NCBI GenBank assembly: GCA_963930645.1
Contig: OZ005648.1
Span: forward strand, 4,354,131-4,418,130
Reading direction: 5' to 3'
Source of the DNA: Salticus scenicus
Lineage: Eukaryota; Arthropoda; Arachnida; Araneae; Salticidae
DNA length: 64,000 bases
Shown here: positions 1-9,968 of the stretch, one piece after another
Layout: each line of letters starts with the position of its first letter
Position numbering within the stretch: the first letter of the stretch is position 1
Notes under the pieces: generated by a model
Told to the model about the DNA's origin: nothing
The model's input: only the letters and a program-made list of their open reading frames with translations
Databases searched by the model: none
Translations under genes and position numbers: made by a program

Positions 1-20
1 TTTGTTTTTATTTGTATCTG
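1..20 (+). repeat. end of an AT-rich spacer (cut by window edge)
   Basis: Only the terminal GTTTTTATTTGTATCTG stretch is present. It is the type II spacer end, matching 2820-2839. Confidence 0.85.
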
Positions 21-557
21 CTTTTTATGCGGTTTTTGGCCAATGGACAATTAGAAACCAATTCACTGTTTGCTTTTTATGTGGTTTTTGGCCAAAGGAC
101 AATTAGAAACCAATTCACTGTTTGCTTTTTATGCGGTTTTTGGCCGAAGCACAATCAAAAACCTAATCACTGTTTGCTTTTTATGTGGTTTTTGGCCAAA
201 GGACAATTAAAAACCGATTCACTGTTTGCTTTTTATGTAGTTTTTGGCCGAAGGTCAATTAAAAATCGAATCACTGTTTGCTTTTTATGTGGTTTTCGGC
301 CAAAGGACAATTAGAAACCAATTCACTGTTTGCTTTTTATGCGGTTTTTGGCCGAAGCACAATTAAAAAACGGTTCACTGTTTGCTTTTTATGTGGTTTT
401 TGGCCAAAGGACAATTAGAAACCAATTCACTGTTTGCTTTTTATGCGGTTTTTGGCCGAAGCACAATCAAAAACCGAATCACTGTTTGCTTTTTATGTGG
501 TTTTTGGCCAAAGGACAATTAAAAACCGATTCACTGTTTGCTTTTTATGCGGTTTTT
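21..557 (+). repeat. monomer block 0, 10 copies
   Basis: 537 bp, exactly 10 x 52 + 17. It opens with GCGG and carries the rare GGCCAATGG. One monomer has AAAAAACGGTTC (near 366). It lacks the usual CAAAAGACAATTAG monomer before a type I spacer. Confidence 0.93.
87..96. other. 10-bp perfect palindrome in monomer (exemplar)
   Basis: TTTGGCCAAA is its own reverse complement and occurs in every monomer of the CAAAG form. The CGAAG form breaks it to TTTGGCCGAA but keeps GGCC. It could bind a dimeric protein; nothing in the sequence proves this. Confidence 0.85.
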
Positions 558-567
558 TTTATTATGA

Positions 568-595
568 TTGAACTGTTAATTGAATCAGTCATTGA
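568..595 (+). repeat. spacer-internal direct repeat, arm 1 (exemplar)
   Basis: It starts TGAACTGTTAAT and ends CATTGA. Arm 2 at 672-699 has the same start, but the middle differs and here the end is TATTGA. This pairing recurs in every complete spacer. Confidence 0.75.
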
Positions 596-671
596 AAAAA
601 AATATATATTTTTTTTGAAGGCAAAAAAATATTTTTTTATTTATATATATGTTTTAAGTTATCAGTATCAA

Positions 672-699
672 TGAACTGTTAATACATATCAGATATTGA
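672..699 (+). repeat. spacer-internal direct repeat, arm 2 (exemplar)
   Basis: Diverged partner of 568-595. The two arms flank about 75 bp of poly-A/poly-T and TATATATG sequence. Confidence 0.75.
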
Positions 700-955
700 T
701 TTTTTTTTTTAATCTAAAAAAAAAAAAATTACTATATCTTCTATATCCTTATTCTTATTATATTATATTTATTTTATTACTATTTATTATATTCTTATTT
801 ATTCTTATTCGTTTATATCATTCTTATTTATTCTTATTATTCTTATTATTCATATTCTTATTATTCTTATTCATATTCTTAATATTCAAATTCTTTCTAA
901 TTATTATTATCATTATTACTATTATATTTCTTTTTAATTAATTTCTAATATTACT
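699..955 (+). other. near G-free tract in type I spacer (exemplar)
   Basis: I find a single G (811) in these 257 bases of the + strand. The tract is T-runs, A-runs and degenerate TTATTC/TATTCT units. The same property holds at 7031-7297. Confidence 0.85.
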
Positions 956-1015
956 GAATTTCTAATATTAACGAATTATTCTTGAATGTAGATTTTTTGT
1001 ATTTATTTGTATCTG

Positions 1016-2382
1016 CTTTTTATGCAGTTTTTGGCCAAAGGACAATTAAAAACCGAATCACTGTTTGCTTTTTATGTGGTTTTCGGCCAAAGGACAATTA
1101 GAAACCAATTCACTGTTTGCTTTTTATGCGGTTTTTGGTTGAAGGACAATTAAAAACCGAATCACTGTTTGCTTTTTATGTAGTTTCTGGCCAAAGGACA
1201 ATTAGAAACCAATTCACTGTTTGCTTTTTATGCGGTTTTTGGCCGAAGGACAATTAAAAACCGAATCACTGTTTGCTTTTTATGTAGTTTTTGGCCAAAG
1301 GACAATAAAAACCAATTCACTGTTTGCTTTTTATGCGGTTTTTGGCCAAAGGACAATTAAAAACCGAATCACTGTTTGCTTTTTATGTGGTTTTTGGCCA
1401 AAGGACAATAAGATACCAATTCACTGTTTGCTTTTTATGCGGTTTTTGGCCGAAGCACAATTAAAAACCGAATCACTGTTTGCTTTTTATGTGGTTTTTG
1501 GCCAAAGGACAATTAAAAACCGATTCACTGTTTGCTTTTTATGTAGTTTTTCGCCGAAGGACAATTAAAAAACGAATCACTGTTTGCTTTTTATGTGGCT
1601 TTTGGCCAAAGGACAATTAAAAATCAATTCACTGTTTGCTTTTTATGCACTTTTTGGCCAAAGGACAATTAAAAACCGAATCACTGTTTGCTTTTTATGA
1701 AGTTTTTGGCCAAAGGACAATTAGAAACCATTTCACTGTTTGCTTTTTATACGCTTTTTGGCCAAAGGACAATTAAAAACCGAATCACTGTTTGCTTTTT
1801 ATGAAGTTTTTGGCCAAAGGACAATTAGAAACCATTTCACTGTTTGCTTTTTATGCGGTTTTTGGCCGAAGGACAATTAAAAACCGAATCATTGTTTGCT
1901 TTTTATGTGGTTTTTGGCCAAAGGATAATTAGAAACCAATTTACTGTTTGCTTTTTATGCGGTTTTTGGCCGAAGGACAATTAAAAACCGAATCACTCTT
2001 TGCTTTTTATGTAGTTTTTGGCCAAAGGACAATTAAAAACCATTTCACTGTTTGCTTTTTATGCGGTTTTTGGCCGAAGCACAATTAAAATCCGAATCAC
2101 TGTTTGCTTTTTATGTAGTTTTTGGCCAAAGGACAATTAAAAACCAATTCACTGTTTGCTTTTTATGCGGTTTTTGGCCGAAGCACAATTAAAAACCGAA
2201 TCACTGTGAGCTTTTTATGTTGTTTTTGGCCAAAGGACAATTAAAAACCAATCACTGTTTGCTTTTTATGCGGTTTTTGGCCGAAGGACAATTAAAAACC
2301 GAATCACTGTTTGCTTTTTATGTAGTTTTTGGCCAAAGGACAATTAGAAACCAATTCACTGTTTGCTTTTTATGCGGTTTTT
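1016..2382 (+). repeat. monomer block 1, 26 copies
   Basis: 1,367 bp. It opens with the GCAG monomer typical after type I spacers and ends with the ordered CTGTGAGC, CCAATCACTG, CTGTGTGC monomers typical before type II spacers. It contains AAGATACC near 1410 and GCACTTTTTGG and ACGCTTTTTGG variants. Confidence 0.93.
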
Positions 2383-2417
2383 TTAATTATGAATGAACTG
2401 TTAATTGAATCACTCAT

Positions 2418-2454
<37 letters not shown>

Positions 2455-2839
2455 GCAGAAAAATATTTTTTATATATATGTATGTTTTAAGTTATCAGTA
2501 TCAATGATCTGTTAATACGGATCAGACATTGAAAAATTTTTATTAAATCTAAAAAAAAAAAAAAATATTACTTCTATATTCTTATTCTTATTATATTATA
2601 TTTCTTTTATTACTATTTATTATATTCTTATTTATTCTTATTCGTTTATATCATTCTTATTATTCATATTCTTTATTATTCTTATCATTCTTATTCATAT
2701 TCTTATTATTCAAATTGTTTAATATTATTATTATCATTATTAGTATTATATTTCTTTTTAATTAATTTCTAATATTACTGAATTTCTAATATTAACGAAT
2801 TATTCTTGAATGTAGATTTTTTGTTTTTATTTGTATCTG
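2383..2839 (+). repeat. spacer 2, type II
   Basis: 457 bp. It has GAATGAACTG, CACTCATTG, AAAGGCAG and GATCTG boxes and the TTATTAGTATT variant. It reads TACGGATCAG where the other type II spacers have TACGTATCAG. Confidence 0.93.
2423..2450 (+). repeat. 28-base T run
   Basis: This is the longest homopolymer seen in the window. Other type II spacers have an A-run followed by about 10-16 T here. Confidence 0.9.
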
Positions 2840-3376
2840 CTTTTTATGCGGTTTTTGGCCAATGGACAATTAGAAACCAATTCACTGTTTGCTTTTTATG
2901 TGGTTTTTGGCCAAAGGACAATTAGAAACCAATTCACTGTTTGCTTTTTATGCGGTTTTTGGCCGAAGCACAATCAAAAACCTAATCACTGTTTGCTTTT
3001 TATGTGGTTTTTGGCCAAAGGACAATTAAAAACCGATTCACTGTTTGCTTTTTATGTAGTTTTTGGCCGAAGGTCAATTAAAAATCGAATCACTGTTTGC
3101 TTTTTATGTGGTTTTCGGCCAAAGGACAATTAGAAACCAATTCACTGTTTGCTTTTTATGCGGTTTTTGGCCGAAGCACAATTAAAAAACGGTTCACTGT
3201 TTGCTTTTTATGTGGTTTTTGGCCAAAGGACAATTAGAAACCAATTCACTGTTTGCTTTTTATGCGGTTTTTGGCCGAAGCACAATCAAAAACCGAATCA
3301 CTGTTTGCTTTTTATGTGGTTTTTGGCCAAAGGACAATTAAAAACCGATTCACTGTTTGCTTTTTATGCGGTTTTT
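2840..3376 (+). repeat. monomer block 2, 10 copies
   Basis: 537 bp. It looks identical to the block at 21-557, including GGCCAATGG and AAAAAACGGTTC. Confidence 0.93.
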
Positions 3377-3816
3377 TTTATTATGATTGAACTGTTAATT
3401 GAATCAGTCATTGAAAAAAAATATATATTTTTTTTGAAGGCAAAAAAATATTTTTTTATTTATATATATGTTTTAAGTTATCAGTATCAATGAACTGTTA
3501 ATACATATCAGATATTGATTTTTTTTTTTAATCTAAAAAAAAAAAATTACTATATCTTCTATATCCTTATTCTTATTATATTATATTTATTTTATTACTA
3601 TTTATTATATTCTTATTTATTCTTATTCGTTTATATCATTCTTATTTATTCTTATTATTCTTATTATTCATATTCTTATTATTCTTATTCATATTCTTAA
3701 TATTCAAATTCTTTCTAATTATTATTATCATTATTACTATTATATTTCTTTTTAATTAATTTCTAATATTAACGAATTATTCTTGAATGTAGATTTTTTG
3801 TATTTATTTGTATCTG
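3377..3816 (+). repeat. spacer 3, type I with 17-bp deletion
   Basis: 440 bp, the shortest spacer. The usual TTCTAATATT-ACTGAATTTCTAATATT-AACG tail has lost one TTCTAATATT copy with its link (junction near 3770), leaving TTCTAATATTAACG. Confidence 0.92.
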
Positions 3817-5286
3817 CTTTTTATGCAGTTTTTGGCCAAAGGACAATTAAAAACCGAATCACTGTTTGCTTTTTATGTGGTTTTCGGCCAAAGGACAATT
3901 AGAAACCAATTCACTGTTTGCTTTTTATGCGGTTTTTGGTTGAAGGACAATTAAAAACCGAATCACTGTTTGCTTTTTATGTAGTTTCTGACCAAAGGAC
4001 AATTAGAAACCAATTCACTGTTTGCTTTTTATGCGGTTTTTGGCCGAAGGACAATTAAAAACCGAATCACTGTTTGCTTTTTATGTAGTTTTTGGCCAAA
4101 GGACAATAAAAACCAATTCACTGTTTGCTTTTTATGCGGTTTTTGGCCAAAGGACAATTAAAAACCGAATCACTGTTTGCTTTTTATGTGGTTTTTGGCC
4201 AAAGGACAATAAGATACCAATTCACTGTTTGCTTTTTATGCGGTTTTTGGCCGAAGCACAATTAAAAACCGAATCACTGTTTGCTTTTTATGTGGTTTTT
4301 GGCCAAAGGACAATTAAAAACCGATTCACTGTTTGCTTTTTATGTAGTTTTTCGCCGAAGGACAATTAAAAAACGAATCACTGTTTGCTTTTTATGTGGC
4401 TTTTGGCCAAAGGACAATTAAAAATCAATTCACTGTTTGCTTTTTATGCACTTTTTGGCCAAAGGACAATTAAAAACCGAATCACTGTTTGCTTTTTATG
4501 AAGTTTTTGGCCAAAGGACAATTAGAAACCATTTCACTGTTTGCTTTTTATGCGGTTTTTGGCCGAAGGACAATTAAAAACCGAATCATTGTTTGCTTTT
4601 TTGTGGTTTTTGGCCAAAGGACAATAAGAAACCAGTTCACTGTTTGCTTTTTATGCGGTTTTTGGCCGAAGGACAGTTAAAAACCGAATCATTGTTTGCT
4701 TTTTATGTGGTTTTTGGCCAAAGGACAATTAAAAACCAATTTACTGTTTGCTTTTTACGCGGTTTTTGGCCGAAGGACAATTAAAAACCGAATCACTCTT
4801 TGCTTTTTATGTAGTTTTTGGCCAAAGGACAATTAAAAACCATTTCACTGTTTGCTTTTTATGCGGTTTTTGGCCGAAGCACAATTAAAATCCGAATCAC
4901 TGTTTGCTTTTTATGTAGTTTTTGGCCAAAGGACAATTAAAAACCAATTCATTGTTTGCTTTTTATGCGGTTTTTGGCCGAAGCACAATTAAAATCCGAA
5001 TCACTGTTTGCTTTTTATGTAGTTTTTGGCCAAAGGACAATTAAAAACCAATTCACTGTTTGCTTTTTATGCGGTTTTTGGCCGAAGCACAATTAAAAAC
5101 CGAATCACTGTGAGCTTTTTATGTTGTTTTTGGCCAAAGGACAATTAAAAACCAATCACTGTTTGATTTTTATGCGGTTTTTGGCCGAAGGACAATTAAA
5201 AACCGAATCACTGTGTGCTTTTTATGTAGTTTTTGGCCAAAGGACAATTAGAAACCAATTCACTGTTTGCTTTTTATGCGGTTTTT
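3817..5286 (+). repeat. monomer block 3, 28 copies
   Basis: 1,470 bp. It opens with GCAG and ends with the CTGTGAGC and CTGTGTGC monomers. Private variants include CTTTTTTGTGG near 4596 and TTTACGCGG near 4756. One monomer reads TTTGATTTTTATG near 5164. Confidence 0.93.
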
Positions 5287-5736
5287 TTAATTATGAATGA
5301 ACTGTTAATTGAATCACTCATTGAAAAAAATTTTTTTTTTTAAAGGCAGAAAAATATTTTTTATATATATGTATGTTTTAAGTTATCAGTATCAATGATC
5401 TGTTAATACGTATCAGACATTGAAAAATTTTTATTAAATCTAAAAAAAAAAAAAAAAAAAAAATATTACTTCTATATTCTTATTCTTATTATATTATATT
5501 TCTTTTATTACTATTTATTATATTCTTATTTATTCTTATTCGTTTATATCATTCTTATTATTCATATTCTTTATTATTCTTATCATTCTTATTCATATTC
5601 TTATTATTCAAATTGTTTAATATTATTATTATCATTATTAGTATTATATTTCTTTTTAATTAATTTCTAATATTACTGAATTTCTAATATTAACGAATTA
5701 TTCTTGAATGTAGATTTTTGTTTTTATTTGTATCTG
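5287..5736 (+). repeat. spacer 4, type II
   Basis: 450 bp. It has the TTATTAGTATT variant and a long A-run near 5441-5462. The end reads GATTTTTGTTTTT, one T short of most spacers. Confidence 0.93.
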
Positions 5737-5961
5737 CTTTTTATGCGGTTTTTGGCCAAAGGACAATTAGAAACCAATTCACTGTTTGCTTTTTATGTGG
5801 TTTTTGGCCAAAGGACAATTAGAAACCAATTCACTGTTTGCTTTTTATGCGGTTTTTGGCCGAAGCACAATTAAAAAACGGTTCACTGTTTGCTTTTTAT
5901 ATGGTTTTTGGCCAAAGGACAATTAGAAACCAATTCACTGTTTGCTTTTTATGCGGTTTTT
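5737..5961 (+). repeat. monomer block 4, 4 copies
   Basis: 225 bp, exactly 4 x 52 + 17. It contains AAAAAACGGTTC and TATATGG. Both flanks are type II spacers. Confidence 0.93.
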
Positions 5962-6406
5962 TTAATTATGAATGAACTGTTAATTGAATCACTCATTGAA
6001 AAAAAATTTTTTTTTTTTTTTAAAGGCAGAAAAATATTTTTTATATATATGTATGTTTTAAGTTATCAGTATCAATGATCTGTTAATACGTATCAGACAT
6101 TGAAAAATTTTTATTAAATCTAAAAAAAAAAATATTACTTCTATATTCTTATTCTTATTATATTATATTTCTTTTATTACTATTTATTATATTCTTATTT
6201 ATTCTTATTCGTTTATATCATTCTTATTATTCATATTCTTTATTATTCTTATCATTCTTATTCATATTCTTATTATTCAAATTGTTTAATATTATTATTA
6301 TCATTATTACTATTATATTTCTTTTTAATTAATTTCTAATATTACTGAATTTCTAATATTAACGAATTATTCTTGAATGTAGATTTTTTGTTTTTATTTG
6401 TATCTG
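5962..6406 (+). repeat. spacer 5, type II
   Basis: 445 bp with a short A-run near 6122. Partners lie at 16902 and 24765. Confidence 0.93.
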
Positions 6407-6890
6407 CTTTTTATGCGGTTTTTGGCCAAAGGACAATTAGAAACCAATTCACTGTTTGCTTTTTATGTGGTTTTTGGCCAAAGGACAATTAGAAACCAAT
6501 TCACTGTTTGCTTTTTATGCGGTTTTTGGCCGAAGCACAATTAAAAAACGGTTCACTGTTTGCTTTTTATATGGTTTTTGGCCAAAGGACAATTAGAAAC
6601 CAATTCACTGTTTGCTTTTTATGCGGTTTTTGGCCGAAGCACAATCAAAAACCGAATCACTGTTTGCTTTTTATGTGGTTTTTGGCCAAAGGACAATTAA
6701 AAACCGATTCACTGTTTGCTTTTTATGTAGTTTTTGGCCGAAGGTCAATTAAAAACCGAATCACTGTTTGCTTTTTATGTGGTTTTTGGCCGAAGGACAA
6801 TTAAAAACCGAATCACTGTTTGCTTTTTATGTAGTTTTTGGCAAAAGACAATTAGAATCCAATTCACTGTTTGCTTTTTATGCGGTTTTT
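6407..6890 (+). repeat. monomer block 5, 9 copies
   Basis: 484 bp. It begins like the 4-copy block, then adds CAATCAAAAACC and AAGGTCAATT monomers, and ends with the CAAAAGACAATTAGAATCC monomer that precedes type I spacers. Confidence 0.93.
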
Positions 6891-7357
6891 TTATTATGAT
6901 TGAACTGTTAATTGAATCAGTCATTGAAAAAAAATATATTTTTTTTTGAAGGCAAAAAAATATTTTTTTTATTTATATATATGTTTTAAGTTATCAGTAT
7001 CAATGAACTGTTAATACGTATCAGACATTGATTTTTTTTTTTTTAATCTAAAAAAAAAAATTACTATATCTTCTATATCCTTATTCTTATTATATTATAT
7101 TTATTTTATTACTATTTATTATATTCTTATTTATTCTTATTCGTTTATATCATTCTTATTTATTCTTATTATTCTTATTATTCATATTCTTTATTATTCT
7201 TATTATTCTTATTCATATTCTTAATATTCAAATTCTTTCTAATTATTATTATCATTATTACTATTATATTTCTTTTTAATTAATTTCTAATATTACTGAA
7301 TTTCTAATATTAACGAATTATTCTTGAATGTAGATTTTTTGTATTTATTTGTATCTG
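6891..7357 (+). repeat. spacer 6, type I
   Basis: 467 bp. It shows an A8-TATA-T8 perfect palindrome at 6927-6946. The CATTCTTTATTATTC expansion, absent in spacers 1 and 3, is present. Confidence 0.93.
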
Positions 7358-8672
7358 CTTTTTATGCAGTTTTTGGCCAAAGGACAATTAAAAACCGAAT
7401 CACTGTTTGCTTTTTATGCGGTTTTTGGTTGAAGGACAATTAAAAACCGAATCACTGTTTGCTTTTTATGTAGTTTTTGGCCAAAGGACAATAAAAACCA
7501 ATTCACTGTTTGCTTTTTATGCGGTTTTTGGCCAAAGGACAATTAAAAACCGAATCACTGTTTGCTTTTTATGTGGTTTTTGGCCAAAGGACAATAAGAA
7601 ACCAATTCACTGTTTGCTTTTTATGCGGTTTTTGGCCGAAGCACAATTAAAAACCGAATCACTGTTTGCTTTTTATGTGGTTTTTGGCCAAAGGACAATT
7701 AAAAACCGATTCACTGTTTGCTTTTTATGTAGTTTTTCGCCGAAGGACAATTAAAAACCGAATCACTGTTTGCTTTTTATGTGGCTTTTGACCAAAGGAT
7801 AATTAAAAATCAATTCACTGTTTGCTTTTTATGCACTTTTTGGCCAAAGGACAATTAAAAACCGAATCACTGTTTGCTTTTTATGAAGTTTTTGGCCAAA
7901 GGACAATTAGAAACCATTTCACTGTTTGCTTTTTATGCGGTTTTTGGCCGAAGGACAATTAAAAACCGAATCATTGTTTGCTTTTTATGTGGTTTTTGGC
8001 CAAAGGACAATTAGAAACCAATTCACTGTTTGCTTTTTATGCGGTTTTTGGCCGAAGGACAGTTAAAAACCGAATCATTGTTTGCTTTTAATGTTGTTTT
8101 TGGCCAAAGGACAATTAGAAACCAATTTACTGTTTGCTTTTTATGCGGTTTTTGGCCGAAGGACAATTAAAAACCGAATCACTCTTTGCTTTTTATGTAG
8201 TTTTTGGCCAAAGGACAATTAAAAACCATTTCACTGTTTGCTTTTTATGCGGTTTTTGGCCGAAGCACAATTAAAATCCGAATCACTGTTTGCTTTTTAT
8301 GTAGTTTTTGGCTAAAGGACAATTAAAAACCAATTCACTGTTTGCTTTTTATGCGGTTTTTGGCCGAAGCACAATTAAAATCCGAATCACTGTTTGCTTT
8401 TTATGTAGTTTTTGGCCAAAGGACAATTAAAAACCAATTCACTGTTTGCTTTTTATGCGGTTTTTGGCCGAAGCACAATTAAAAACCGAATCACTGTGAG
8501 CTTTTTATGTTGTTTTTGGCCAAAGGACAATTAAAAACCAATCACTGTTTGCTTTTTATGCGGTTTTTGGCCGAAGGACAATTAAAAACCGAATCACTGT
8601 GTGCTTTTTATGTAGTTTTTGGCCAAAGGACAATTAGAAACCAATTCACTGTTTGCTTTTTATGCGGTTTTT
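7358..8672 (+). repeat. monomer block 6, 25 copies
   Basis: 1,315 bp. It starts with GCAG and then goes directly to GGTTGAAGG, skipping the GTGGTTTTCGG monomer found in other long blocks. A TTTTAATGTTG monomer lies near 8087. Confidence 0.93.
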
Positions 8673-9119
8673 TTAATTATGAATGAACTGTTAATTGAAT
8701 CACTCAATGAAAAAAATTTTTTTTTTTTTTTAAAGGCAGAAAAATATTTTTTATATATATGTATGTTTTAAGTTATCAGTATCAATGATCTGTTAATACG
8801 TATCAGACATTGAAAAATTTTTATTAAATCTAAAAAAAAAAAGAATATTACTTCTATATTCTTATTCTTATTATATTATATTTCTTTTATTACTATTTAT
8901 TATATTCTTATTTATTCTTATTCGTTTATATCATTCTTATTATTCATATTCTTTATTATTCTTATCATTCTTATTCATATTCTTATTATTCAAATTGTTT
9001 AATATTATTATTATCATTATTACTATTATATTTCTTTTTAATTAATTTCTAATATTACTGAATTTCTAATATTAACGAATTATTCTTGAATGTAGATTTT
9101 TTGTTTTTATTTGTATCTG
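8673..9119 (+). repeat. spacer 7, type II
   Basis: 447 bp. The CACTCAATGAAAA variant (instead of CACTCATTG) is shared only with the spacer at 27477. An AAAGAATATT interruption follows the A-run. Confidence 0.93.
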
Positions 9120-9499
9120 CTTTTTATGCGGTTTTTGGCCAAAGGACAATTAGAAACCAATTCACTGTTTGCTTTTTATGTGGTTTTTGGCCAAAGGACA
9201 ATTAGAAACCAATTCACTGTTTGCTTTTTATGCGGTTTTTGGCCGAAGCACAATCAAAAACCGAATCACTGTTTGCTTTTTATGTGGTTTTTGGCCAAAG
9301 GACAATTAAAAACCGATTCACTGTTTGCTTTTTATGTAGTTTTTGGCCGAAGGTCAATTAAAAACCGAATCACTGTTTGCTTTTTATGTGGTTTTTGGCC
9401 GAAGGACAATTAAAAACCGAATCACTGTTTGCTTTTTATGTAGTTTTTGGCAAAAGACAATTAGAATCCAATTCACTGTTTGCTTTTTATGCGGTTTTT
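9120..9499 (+). repeat. monomer block 7, 7 copies
   Basis: 380 bp. Standard short block: GCGG start, CAATCAAAAACC, AAGGTCAATT, CAAAAGACAATTAGAATCC end. Confidence 0.93.
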
Positions 9500-9968
9500 T
9501 TTATTATGATTGAACTGTTAATTGAATCAGTCATTGAAAAAAAATATATTTTTTTTTTGAAGGCAAAAAAATATTTTTTTTATTTATATATATGTTTTAA
9601 GTTATCAGTATCAATGAACTGTTAATACGTATCAGACATTGATTTTTTTTTTTTTAATCTAAAAAAAAAAATTACTATATCTTCTATATCCTTATTCTTA
9701 TTATATTATATTTATTTTATTACTATTTATTATATTCTTATTTATTCTTATTCGTTTATATCATTCTTATTTATTCTTATTATTCTTATTATTCATATTC
9801 TTTATTATTCTTATTATTCTTATTCATATTCTTAATATTCAAATTCTTTCTAATTATTATTATCATTATTACTATTATATTTCTTTTTAATTAATTTCTA
9901 ATATTACTGAATTTCTAATATTAACGAATTATTCTTGAATGTAGATTTTTTGTATTTATTTGTATCTG
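9500..9968 (+). repeat. spacer 8, type I
   Basis: 469 bp, standard type I with GTATTTATTTG end. Confidence 0.93.

Larger units (their letters stand above)
558..1015 (+). repeat. spacer 1, type I
   Basis: 458 bp. Head is GATTGAACTG and the tail has CAAATTCTTTC. The second arm of its internal repeat reads AATACATATCAGATATT rather than the usual AATACGTATCAGACATT, shared with the spacer at 3377. Confidence 0.93.
1..2819 (+). repeat. higher-order unit of about 2.8 kb, copy a
   Basis: Order: 10-monomer block, type I spacer, 26-monomer block, type II spacer. The first part matches copy b at an offset of exactly 2,819 bp, including a shared rare GGCCAATGG variant in the first monomer after the spacer end. 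Confidence 0.9.
2820..5716 (+). repeat. higher-order unit of about 2.9 kb, copy b
   Basis: Same order as the unit before it: 10-monomer block, type I spacer, 28-monomer block, type II spacer. It differs by two extra monomers in the long block, by a 17-bp deletion in its type I spacer, and by poly-A/poly-T length changes. Confidence 0.9.

Noticed and set aside
21..557. CENP-B box in the monomer
   Set aside because: The reverse strand has ATTCGGTTTTTAATTG, which shares only TTCG with the known box and lacks its CGGG half.
696..941. 81-codon frame rich in Leu, Ile, Phe and Tyr resembling a membrane protein
   Set aside because: It is translation of the T/A-rich spacer tract. The frame differs between copies (61, 81, 82 or 86 codons) because of A-run length changes.
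700..960. Promoter or replication origin in the AT-rich spacer
   Set aside because: TATA-like strings are everywhere in such DNA, and no yeast-type ARS consensus was found by eye. Nothing supports a specific site.
2450..2560. Poly-A tail of a retroposon in the spacer
   Set aside because: A-runs and T-runs occur at several internal places and never at the spacer edge, and no reverse-transcriptase or tRNA-like part is visible.
5890..6078. Frames ending in NELLIESLIEKK as a small conserved gene
   Set aside because: The peptide comes from the spacer head fused to the last monomer. It is repeated because the spacer is repeated, and poly-A/poly-T length changes shift its end.
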